From: Sclerodactyla briareus
Lineage: Eukaryota; Echinodermata; Holothuroidea; Dendrochirotida; Sclerodactylidae
Direction: 5' to 3'
Length of the DNA stretch: 64,000 nucleotides
Assembly: GCA_026419785.1 (NCBI GenBank)
Contig: JAODTK010005431.1
Coordinates: 1-64,000 of the forward strand
Notes under the pieces: model-generated
Told to the model about the DNA's origin: nothing
What the model saw: the letters and a program-made list of their open reading frames with translations, nothing else
Database searches by the model: none
Shown here: positions 22,036 to 34,400 of the stretch, in pieces
How positions within the stretch are numbered: the stretch's first letter is position 1
Layout: each line of letters opens with the position of its first letter
Made by a program: the position numbers and the translations under genes

Positions 22036-22277
22036 ACGGGAATATAATACGCAGTTGTGTGTGCGAAGTGAAATCCTGCTGAAGTTTGCTGTGATTACGA
22101 GGGCGCTATTGCACTGGTTGCACTAGGGTGCATTTTCTAGCAGTAGAAGAGTAATCCAATCAAGATACAAATCCGTGGCTACTACCAACAGCAGACATCG
22201 ATAACACATGTCCTCCGTCGATCCACGGCATGCGTACCGCCAGGGGGAGAAAATTTCCGTGACGTGCTACAAATCTG
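22036..22277 (+). promoter_or_regulatory. TBL3: Likely TBL3 5' flank and 5'UTR
   Basis: Immediately upstream of the recognised start codon. A CCAAT box is at 22156-22160 and an ATF/CREB-like TGACGTG at 22260-22266, 12 bases before the ATG. No TATA box at a sensible distance. The transcription start cannot be fixed from sequence. Confidence 0.35.
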
Positions 22278-22297
22278 ATGGCATCTATGAAGACTAA
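22278..22297 (+). CDS. TBL3: TBL3 exon 1 (20 coding bases)
   Basis: ATG GCA TCT ATG AAG ACT AA then GTAAGC: MASMKT plus two bases of an Asn codon completed by the C that opens exon 2. The join reads KTNFRVSSKIEAFY against human KTNYAVERKIEPFY. The phase fit and the KTN identity make this tiny exon convincing, although it lies 7.1 kb from exon 2. Confidence 0.85.
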
Positions 22298-25200
22298 GTA
22301 AGCCTATTTATTAACACTATTTTGACAGTAAAAAACGGAAGTATGTTATCTTCTATTAGGCTGTGACATTTCCTCTTCAGTTTGACTTTTAGCCAGAGCT
22401 TCGTTTGTTTCTCGTAGAACCGGTTCATGTGGTACAGGTCATAGCCTACATCGTTATGTTATCATCAGGGTAACTTTGCACGTCTAGTGACCCTACTCGC
22501 ACTGTCGTAGCCTAGTACTAGTAGTAGTTCACACATGAAAGCCCCTGGCTGTGACAGTCAGATATCAGATTCTGAGTCCCTGTTCGGTAGAGTAGTTTGC
22601 GGAAGTGCGTGCATGAATGTATCACACTACTCCACCTTCCTGAATCAAAACAAAAGGCATGATTGCATGATGTATGAGTATGACCATGACTACATTGGTG
22701 GTTGTATTTATGCTGCGTTCTTTCGACTTGTATCGACCAGTACATAATTCGTTCCCAACTGGTGAAATGCGTTCTTTGGACACCAACAACTTTTCCAATA
22801 CGCGGGTCGTTTAGCGGCCATATCGAAACTCCACTGTATCATTGCAATGCACAGAGTAGTGTTTACGAAGTTCGACGCTGAAGTTCGACACTAATTTATT
22901 GCAATTGACTCCAGACGTACAAGATTTTTCCATTCAGTGCTGAATTCAGGTCCAACCTTCTCCTCTACGAAGTATTCATAGAATTACCATTCATTGATGG
23001 CACATTTCGGAATGACTCTGGATCTCTAAATTGAGAGTAGTGAGGGACGATAGGGGTTTTTCTTGCCGATCCGGATTCCCGATTTTTTACAAAAAATGTC
23101 TACCGATCCGATCCGATTGATACGATCTTCTGTATGTGCTGTATCATCAGGGTAGCGACCACGGCAAGCCCCTAGGCTCTAGTGTAGCGAGACGCCGGGA
23201 AACCACTATTCTAAATATGAATGGAACTGTTTGGAAATTTCTTTTGTTTGGGTTCAAATCAAATGAGAATGAAAATATGTAGAACAGTATGACTTTTTTA
23301 TTAACAACTTCACTTGAAAACCGCAAGACAAACATTGTAAAAACGTCAACTATCAGCAGTCGGAAGCCGTACCGGCTTGCGATATGTTGGTACGGCCCAG
23401 CCAGGTATTAACCAGAGCACTTTGCTACGCTAGCATTTCATATATTCATACATGCATACAGTGTCAGGTACCGATATCCCGCCAGAGCTGTATGGAATTC
23501 GTAAACTGATATACAGACCACCAATCTGATGCTAGTAAGTGAACAGCTGGAATGTCTAGTGCTAAACACTGTGCGTGAGTTAAGTAAGTATTGTCCTTGA
23601 CTGCCCCGCTGATTCGACTCGCGCGGTCTCAGTATTATTTGGGAATTGAAAATTTTTATAAACTGTGATTATTGGATACCGGCTGTGAAAGCAGACAAGT
23701 GTCTCATACTGTATGACCGCTGACCTTTCCTCTTTCATACAAACTAATTTTCCCATGTATTGTGTTTGTAGGGGCGAAGAAATCACAATTTAAAAATCAC
23801 ACGAAAAATCCTAATTTCTGAACGTGACTTGCAGAGACACTGATTTTGATATGCTGTGGTGCAAGTGGCGTGCATATGTGTGGAACGAGATCAATGTATT
23901 CTGACGTCGACTGTGTCTCGACTGACTGATTTGTTTACTATTGTCAGCTCGAGTCACTCCGCCTGCTGGCCTTCAGCGATTACAGAAATAATGAAGTTAT
24001 TTTGCGTCTTCAGTGACTCATGATTGATAGCCTTTCAGAACGCCGAATCTGATTTTTTTTAACGCTAACCTCACAAACAGTGCAGGATCGATAAGCGAAT
24101 CGGTACACTGGAAGTTTTTTCCCGATCCGATATGGTGAAATTCGGCCCGATTTCCCGATCTTCAAGATCGATCGTTCTAGACTAATTGAGAGTATCGAAT
24201 TGTCCGCCATTTTGCTACAATTCGTGGAAGTGAGGTTCATATCATCATCGCAATGCTACAGTCGCCGCTAGCAGCGGTCTATGCTCCTTGTGACTCCTTG
24301 CGAAATTCACTGCGGTCAAGTTCCCAGACGTGCAGTATGTTTTGGATCGCGCACTGGAGGAATTCACAGCAAAGACACATGGGTCTGCTCTAGTCCTCCT
24401 AGAATTATTGAAAGAATTTGGGCCACTGATACAAAAAGAATACTAACTTTAATTAGAGCAATCTGAGCTTCCATCTGCCCATGGCCTTTGATTTATCTCC
24501 ATCAAATGCTATGTCCGACCTTGCGGAACTATTTTGAACTCGTTCATTTTCAAATCCGCCTCAACGATTGGCCAGTCTGGCTGCTCACAGTGGCTAACAG
24601 TGTTGCGGTCATCGCCTCACACTTTGCGGTCTCGAGGAAGCAGCGTGTCCCTCTGCAAGGCCGCCACAGCCTTGCGGAGAGCAAATTCCTCACAGTGTGA
24701 GGCCAGCTTTAGTGAAGGTTTTTTAGGGGTTATTTGTAGGCAGTGTTGTTATTTACTAGTGAAATAAGAATAGTGGGAAAATTTCTGGTAACGGTACAGA
24801 AATTTAGTAAAATATGAACAGTGATAAAGTGTCAATTTTGAAAAAAACCTGCCGCAAATGGAGGTTATGGTTTTAAGCAATAAGTAGTATATATACTGAC
24901 AGTAATAAACCTTGTAGGGATTGATGTCAGTTAAGTAAAAAGAAAACAAAGCCAAATCAAGAAAGAACTTGTGGCTGTATTTCCACATGTGTTTCATCTC
25001 CTTATATGGGACTCCCACTATCCATCAAACACATATCACATTAATCCTGCCCTCCAACTCTTTGTTTTTTCATACAGTTTCTTTCAACTTCAACCTAAAT
25101 CCAAAAATGAAACATGACTTTACAGGTGTATATGAAAAAGTACACAAGTCATCAGACCGGGTAATTGACATTCACAGGGTGGGGGGAAGGGGACCTGCTT

Positions 25201-25371
25201 TAATGCAAAGTTTACCAGATCAAATGGAGCTCCTCAACTTCCAGGGAAAGATGCAAGCATTCCTTATTTCCAAAGTAAATATGCTAAGTTGCCTTTTCGA
25301 CCATGAATCGGCACTACGTCTACCGTGTGATTTTGGTGACAATCAAACATAACGACATATGCAACATATAC

Positions 25372-25406
<35 letters not shown>

Positions 25407-28400
25407 AACAAATATAGTTTTCCTAATTGTTACACACACAATTCATGTAGGTAACACTAAACGAGATATTGTCAACTTTTTATTTACAGGTAAGTTATTA
25501 CGGCTTTAAAACTACCTGCTGCACTTGAAACTTGTCCAAAGTTGCCATAATATCACATCCTGATAGGATGCATCCATGCATAAGTTGACTCATGTATCAT
25601 CTTCCCCATCGTATTTCTCCACCTCCTCGGCCTCTTTGCCCCTGGGGTTTCGTCAGCAGCGTAGATTTTGGTAATGATAGCCAGTTTTGAAGGTTTTGAA
25701 AGTTTAGTAAGGATACGATATTTGGGATTACATTTAGGGGGCCTGATTGGAATCTGACCATAACTCCACTCATAGGCCTAATCCCTAACACTCATCCCAC
25801 AATACCGATACACAGGGGGCACCCTGCCAACCGATATGCCAAAACAAAAACTCACACCAAATCCACTAGAAGTGTAGTTTTTACTTCTCAAATTTATACC
25901 ATGTCGCAAACTAATTTTGTGGATGAAAACAATCATTCCCTAGTTCAATATCCCGTGCCTGTGTGAGGGATTTCCATATTTTCAAATTGTTGAATTGTAA
26001 TTTCTTGTCTTTTTAAGATTTTCATCTCACGAATGCACACTTTGATTTTCTACTTTTCTTCTTTCATCACTGCATCATTTTTGAGAAAGGTTGATCCTGG
26101 TAATTCATTATTGAATATGCTTGTAGACGGGACAGTTTGGTGGGATGGATAATATTCAATAAAAACAGCCTATGCATTGAAGCACAGGCTCCCTCAACAT
26201 TTGATGTAGTACTCAACTTCCCTGTACACATACATGCGCTTGTCTAGGAGACTAGTATTCCTTCCGTGATGGTCAGCAGCAGATAATGACTAAGCACATA
26301 TCCCACTAAGTTGTCCTTCTCGAGATCTAGACATGTTATGAGGGGCAACCATTGGGCGGTTGCCAGGTGGTATACTTGAGGTATGCACCTATTGTTGCGG
26401 CCAAACAATTACCTACCATTACCACGGGGGTAATGGCCTACAGCGCTTTGAGACTGTACAGTACTAGTACGGTTAGAGCGCTACAAATAACCTTTAATTT
26501 TTATCTCCCTTGGATGTCCAGGTTACTTGAAATGCCAAGTTAGTTGAAACAGGATGGTACAACTGGTAAAAACTAAAAAAGGCCAGGCAATGTTGGATAA
26601 ATAAAGGGCTATACCGAAGGCTACTACTAAACATTACTAATACGCTCAGCCCGAGAATGAAAGGAACCTGCGGTTTGGGGCTGTATGATGCGTCACCCAA
26701 TGATGAGCTACCTGATCATAACAATATCCTGAACGAAAACCGGCAATGGATTCCAGAATAGGCCTTTCTTGGGACACACAGTTGATTCTCACTGTGGACG
26801 ATCTCACAAAGTCCTTGATGATGAGAAACAAGTGGACGTGTGTTATTTTAGGAACTTTAGTAAGGTTTGATGTAGTGCTCATTGGCACGTTAGCAGCATG
26901 ATCACTCTTTCGCTATGAATCCAGACTTCGTGGTTGGGACAACACACAACAGGTCGTCCCGAAGGCAGTCTTCTTTGTGTCAACCAGTTGACCTAGGAGT
27001 TCCAAAGGAATGGTTCCAGGTTTGCTCTTGTTTTCGGTATATATAATTGAATGATATTTCTGACAACTTGTCCTCAACTTGTGGATGACTGTCTCATTTG
27101 TTGAGATAGAGAGATTTCTCTAGAGAAACTCCTTCAGCATGACTAGACTGTGCCGAGACTCTACGCAACTATTGCTCGAATGTATCGAGGCATGGATGGA
27201 CATCTCATTCTATTTCTGGGACTGCAATTTTCTGTCCTTCCGTAGAATGGTCATTGAACCCCAGGACTGGACCACTCCCATGCAGACTTTCCAACATTGT
27301 GGAAATTTTTATGATTGAGATCAGTGGCTTGGGGGACGGGTCTAAGGGGAGGGGGTTTCCCTCCCCTTAACTTTTTTTTTTCATTTTTGCATGTGGGCTA
27401 CCAGGTCACTGCAACTGAAGTAGCTTACTCAACTTGGTAGTCGGGCCGACCGCGTGGCCGCGGCGGAAAGAATACACTTCTTTTAGTCATCCGCTGCCTA
27501 GGTATGGAACTTGTCATTAATTCATCATTCACCAGTGAATGTTGGATGAGAACCAAAAACTATTTTAATCGGGCAGCTAACCTGATTTTAGGTTTTTAGA
27601 CCTAGCCTCAGCAAGCATAAACAAACTCTGGGAGGCTGTTTAATTGGATTGCGTGTGATAAAGTCCAGATGGCGTGGGAGCGTGTGAAAAAGACCTGGAA
27701 GTGCGTGTGTCACACGCCAATGCATGTGACTTGGAATGTCTGCCCATGGAACCTCGAGGACTGGAGTTTTGTGACGGCCAACAAAACCCAGTAAATCCAT
27801 TGTAATCACAGGCGGTCAAAACAGGGAGTGAAGCATGATTCTTGCTATCACAAAGTACAGCCACACAAAGAAAAACAACCAGTTTGCTGATCTGAACCCG
27901 TAATGTTTGTTTGCAAAGCGTCACTGAATACGTACCAATCTACCATTCCTCCAGCTACTAAAGCAAGTAGAGTGCTGGGTATCTTGAGGAGAAATCTCTC
28001 TAACTGTTCTGAAAAGATCAGAGAAATGGCATTCGTCACCATCATTAGACCACATTTGGATTAGGCTTCTGCTGTGTGGGACTCACATACTAAAGTACCA
28101 TGTACCACCAAAGCACACCAAATAAAGCAGCCGTGAAATACAGAACTGTAATTACATCATACACGAATGACCAGCAAAGAGAACGTAAGGCAACAAGCCC
28201 ACACTTATAACAAAAATTCTCACTAGAGTTTTGTGGTTTCACTTATTAAAATCTGAACACACAGTCTTGAGGGGAGTGACAAGTTATCCTAAAACAATGA
28301 CACGCACAACATCAATATTGTATCCAAAGTGTCGCCATGTTTGGGTAGAGTAATCAATCCCAAGCCCAGTATGGTTTCTTACCAGCAACAGTCTAATCTA

Positions 28401-31400
28401 CCAATAACACACAAATTATTCCTTAAACAGGGTGAGGCTTTATAATTCAACTTCAATGTTTTTCCAATACTAGTTTAATAGTGGAAATTAGGAATATCGG
28501 GTACACGGCAACTTCAAACATTTCTCAATGTATAAAGCCCATTTATAATTAATCAAGAAGGTAACATTTTTTAGGAAAGAAGAATTTATACAGTCATGAC
28601 AGTGTGTGTATGTGACACCTGGCTGGTGAATACAATAACTCAACCCCACCTGGGTGGATGGAGCTCATACTTGTTATGTGGATTCTCCATAATGAGTACA
28701 TGCTCTCTATTGTATCGTCAGTTCAAAGCTTATCGAATAAAGGTAATAGAAGTCTGGAACCTGATACGTCCAGAATGATATGAACTACCCTTTACCCAAG
28801 CTGAAATTTGGTATGGCGCTCTCTTATGGGGAGTGAATGAACCCTTTGGTTTGTTTGTAGTGTAGATTGGGGTTTTAGAACATGGACATTATTCATTTGG
28901 GTGTGGAGTCATATATCGGTGAAAATGAGGAAATTGTGAATGATGGATATTTTGGCCAATTTTGGGGGCTTGTGAACATGATAACTTGACCAAACCTTGA
29001 TGGATCAAGCATTCAAGCTCACACTTAGTGGCTTCCCCATAGAAGGTACCTAAACTGTATTGTTTAGGGGTCAGGTGAAAGGTTAGCGGAGATCAATATA
29101 GGTCTGGAAACCTTGGGAACATAATGTCTATTATTGCTTGGTCCGATCGAGCTGCAATTTTGTATGTAGCTATCCTATAGACGGTGACCTCAGTTTTTAT
29201 GCTGATGTGAGGGATTGTGACACAAACTCAAAATCCCGCACGGAGATAATTCATATGCAGGAAATCTCGCACAGATTTCTAAAATAGGAATCGCAAGGAT
29301 AGCACCGTCTTAAATCGGTCACCATCTTGGTACGTCAGGACAAGTATGCATATCTATTATTGTGCGACTCCCATCAGTTGATCACTTCTATCTTTTGCTT
29401 TCTTCCCGTACAGCTTCAGAGTGTCCTCAAAGATCGAGGCTTTCTACACCGGAGGGAAGATCGTACTCTCCAACGATGGTTGTCACATGTTCTGCCCATT
29501 TGGTAATGATGTCAATGTCTTGGACACACAGACTGGCCAAGTCGTGCATACCCTGAAACAGGTACAGTATCTTGTGAACCATTGTCATAATCGATAACCT
29601 CATAATCCTCAGCTAGAAAAGTGTAATGCTAGTTCATGGATAGAGTACTATGAAAATGCACAAGGTTAAGTCAGATAGTCTCCCAGTGGCCTTCTGTTAA
29701 AGACCATGCAGGATGAATTATAATGAGGCTAATACAGTAGCTGGAGAAAAATGTATGCGTCGTCCACACCCAAAGTTCATAGGACTTTCTGTTACGAATT
29801 ATAGTCCTTTGAGTTTGTGCATGTGTATCGCGCAAGAATCGAAAGCATCCCATCAATCATGCCATCATAATTAATGATTTCATACTTGCACCACCCTGCA
29901 AACAATCTTTGTTTTTCATTGAAAATTCCACTTATGTTTGACTTTGAAAAGTATTTAGTCTATGGGCGAGGTGTGTGATGGTTAGAGTACATTGGTGAGA
30001 GAAAGACAACAGAACTTCGATCATGTTGAATTATTCAACCAAAATGCTGACACTGAAACATGAAACATACTTCCCGTGTTGTCCTTAAGTGTGACGTCAT
30101 GGCGTTATTGCGGCATCGGAACATCGTATTAAATGGGTTTTGGACCTATAGATACAGTTTTTCCATTCTCATGAGATACCTCTGTGTTCCGAGCCTGCAA
30201 GTTTGTCCCTTAAGTTTGGTCCTATTCTCTCTATCATAACCTGACCATTTGTAACAGTGCTTACATACATTGGGCATATCACAGAAATAGCTCCATCGTT
30301 CCAACATGCCGCCACACAGGGAAAGTGAATCAAACCCCGGACCTTTTGTTTTGTTTGGTAGTAATCTTGCCATTCGAGGAGCATTCGTGATCCTACACCA
30401 GCTATTTCGAAAACTATGTGTGTTAATTTGTGTGGACACTTTACCTAGCACTGCCTAAATCTCCGGTGAGGCCAGAGAGCCTCGTACTACTGGCCTATAT
30501 GATGGTTCCCGAAACGGGCGTCAATATCACCTAATATACTAGACTCCTTGTTACTTCCCATTCTTCTTCTTCTTCCAGGAGGAAGGTGGTTGAGGTCACT
30601 GTTTTTGATTGTTGCTGTCCGGATGACCAGGTTTGGCCAATTCTTTACATCATTTATTTTCTTTACTGGTTCTAATCATCTGGGTTTAAGGCAAACTCTC
30701 CAGCCCAGATTCATACTCTTTCTTCTGGTGTCTATGTTGAAGTATTGAACAATCCTTCAAATATCACTTGGTTTGCAGTTTATAGCATGTTGTGTTGGGG
30801 GAATTGCTTCCTCAAATTTCTATAATTTTGTGATTTGGGCAAACTGGCAACCTTTTTTTAAGTGATGTCACTATCAACCAATTATAAGGGAAAAGTTAAG
30901 TCATAATTTTCTTTTTTCTTTAAAATTGTTAAAGATATGACTCATCAAATGTTGCCAAATGCCAATTTGCAAAATGCCAACTTCGCAGAGTGTTGACTTA
31001 ATAATCTTTAAAAAATTTGTAACTTAAATAACCGAACCTGCTATGAACATGAACCAAAGTTTGTTTGGCATGATTTTCAATACCCAATCATTGACATTCA
31101 AATATTCCTGGCTATTCCAGTGTATATTAAAATCCGTAATAGCCAGTTTTGAAAGGCAGACACCCTGCACATGCTATGTTTGTCACTGCCAGTTGGCTAA
31201 TGACATCACCACTGCAAGTGTGCACACAAAGCCATTCTGATTAAACTTCCTCAGACTTCGAGTTACTATATCCCCATCCCCCCCAGCGACATGAGTAATG
31301 TCCGGGATATTCTGGTTTTTGGGGTGGGTAGCCCACTATCCCCGGCTCCGCCGCCCGCCGGAACTGTTGGCGTTTCCCGCATACGTTCCAACGTTCTGTC

Positions 31401-34400
31401 CAATGATTCAAACTCGATACATATGTCTGCCCTCATAAAATCTCGGTTGGGCTCGGAAGTGGGCATCGCCGCTAAATGGCTGGGGGCTGCCAATCAGCAT
31501 AATTTATGTAGAAAATTTCTCAAGTTTGTCGGATTTGAACAGAATTGGTGGATAGGGACTATATTTGATCCTGGACAATGCTGGGGTCATTTCAAGGTCA
31601 AATTTGCAAAATTTTATGCGAGTTGGCAAACCTTGTTAGATTTGAAGGAAACTTAGTGGTTGGACACAGTTGTCATTTCTAGGTCATATAATTTGTATAA
31701 TTTATGTTACTTTTTTTTGTAACTTCATGGATTACAACAACAAAACTTGGTGATGAAGGATACCTGGTTCTTCTGCCAAAATGGAGGTCTTATGGGGTGT
31801 TAAAATACTTCTTCCCAATTAGTGCTCAAACGCGGGGATCTACACGTGGGCGGTTTAGAACAGCGGTGTCACTGCTGTGCCTGTTGGAGCACTTCTCAGC
31901 CCCAAAGGTTAACCAAGAGAACTACAGTACTCACTCTTATCTTGGATAACTTTTGCATCATACCTATTGTTCATCATGGCTCTCTGCTTTCTCTGTCATA
32001 GTGCCCAAACTTTGGTCGATAACTCTATGAAAATGTGTTTACATTTTGGGATCATCTGGGTATATTTCATTTCCACATATTACTTTCTGTTAAGCCATCT
32101 TGCACAATTCAGGATAAATGATATGAAAGGCTAAGGAAACGTGGATTGAAATTCTGGCAACTGTAACTGGATTGTGGCTTTGAGTATTTTAGTGGTATTT
32201 GGTTTGACTTGTATATGCTTTAATTTGATTATTTATGTATTTTTTATTGTCCCTCTCTATTGTTTGTGCAGTGACCTGGTCGAGAACAACTGGCGTGCCA
32301 GTGAACAAGGGCCCCTGGGTTTTAAATATCAATGAAAAAAAAAAATAATAATGTTATAGCCAGAAAGAAACAGGAGCCCCATTGTTTTTTGTGTGGATTT
32401 GGGGAAAAATGGGAATTGTGAAAAACGATAATTTGGCCAATTTTTCTCTCGTTAACTAAATAACTCAACCCCACCTGAGGGATGGAGCTCCCCATGATGA
32501 GCTAACATGAAGCTTGATGGTCAAGGGTCCAAGAGCGGTCAAAATCTGAAAATCTTGTAAGCATGATAAGTCCAGAATGCCTAGTCCGATCAGGTTGCCT
32601 TATGCAGCTTATTAGGGGGAGTACAGTCTTGTCTTATGATTTGTACTATCTATATTGTATATATATATCTGTATTCTTAAGACCAATGGTCATTTAATAG
32701 ATTTGTTTTTAACTAGCACAGGTGAAAAGAGGACATATAAAACCCACACCCCGAATTTGGAGGTGGTTCCAACATGTTGCCTCTGTTGAGTATGTTCAAT
32801 TTTACTTTTAGAAGTTTGAGGAATCTGTGACTCACAGGGGGAATGATGCGAAGGCTGCCCATAGACCTTACTCAGTGAATGTTGTATTTTTGCACCTTGC
32901 TAACAAGAAAAAAAAAAAGGTTTTCACATAGAAATCTCAGATGATTCTCCAATATCTTCTGGTGTTTATCAGGATCCCATCTAAGTTTGTTTTGTTCTTA
33001 GATGTTCAAAAGTGAATGTTGCACATTGACTTCGTATTAGTAAATGTGATTCTGGCGGTTCCCCCTGTGATGTCACAGGGCAAATTTTGCAATAGCTGAT
33101 TGTGCCTTATCGGCACACTCAAATCCGCTCAAATTCGGTCTGGGGTTCAGCTGCCCTAGTGTGTAATTAATATAAAGTACAAAAAGTCCGTCCTAATAAC
33201 ATGACCCTTTGGACTTAACGTTTTTATGAATGAGATGAAATGAAGTTCAATTCCTTTTATAGTCAATAAAGATTCTTACTCTTATATCTTCCATCGAACA
33301 TCTACCATCATTGGTAACTGTATGAAGCAGAGTGACTTCTATCTGGTGTCGCTTGGTTCATTACTGTCCCTCTAGTATGGATTTTTGTTCATTTCTGCCA
33401 GGTGTTGGTGGTGGCCTACAGTAGCCTGATCCTGAAGCAGTGGGATTGGCAGCAGGAGACATGTCTGAGAACTTGGAAGGTAATTGTTCCCTAGTATGTT
33501 CTTGTAAAATTTTGTGTCAGGGAACATGCATGGAGGGAGGCTGACTACAGCGCAGTTCGCAAGCTGATATACTAACGACTAAGATGCCCATATCATACTG
33601 TACTATGGGTGTTTGAAGATGCCATGTAACTGAGCAAGTACCTACTTTATTCTATAGGGGTAGGCCATATACTGTTTGTCACATATGTATGCTGTCTCCA
33701 TAAACTCCATGTCAATTGGTGCAGATACCTAAATAAGTGAGTTAGCATTGCTTCATGCCTCTAAGGAATCAGAGCTAAGAGTATGACCATTAAAGACTCT
33801 TAAAGAGATTTGCTTCAAACTAAGACAGGTGAAAAGAGGACATTTCCAACTCCCCGCCCGTCCAATTTGGAGGTTCTGGTACGTTGCCTTGTTGAGATAT
33901 TCCCATTTACTTTTGAGAAAATTGAGGAATCTATGACATCACGTCATGGGCGCAGCCATTGTCTGAAAGTTGGGGTTGGAAAGCAATTTGGGGGGGTCCG
34001 AAGCATGATTGGAAGCATTTTGTGTGTGAAAAAATCATTATGTATGGTGGCCTTCCCAAAAAAGTTGGGGGGTCATGACCCCCCGTACCCCCCCAGTGGG
34101 GGGAACAAGGCAAAGGCCGTCCAAATGCCCTACAAACAATAAATTCTGCATTTATGCGCCATGATAACAGGGAGACAAAAAACAATATTTATATTTCACT
34201 GGATGAGATTATTCTCTCATATCTCGTGAACAATTCTGTAGGTTTTTTATTCGGATCCCATTTATACCGTTTTGTTGGATCGGTGTGGTATTTTCACTGT
34301 TATACTGATATACATAGTAAGTACCAGAAGACTAGTCATATTTACTGACCATGGCCTTTAAGCTTGGTGTGCTTGCATAGGGAGTGGGGCACTTCCACTT

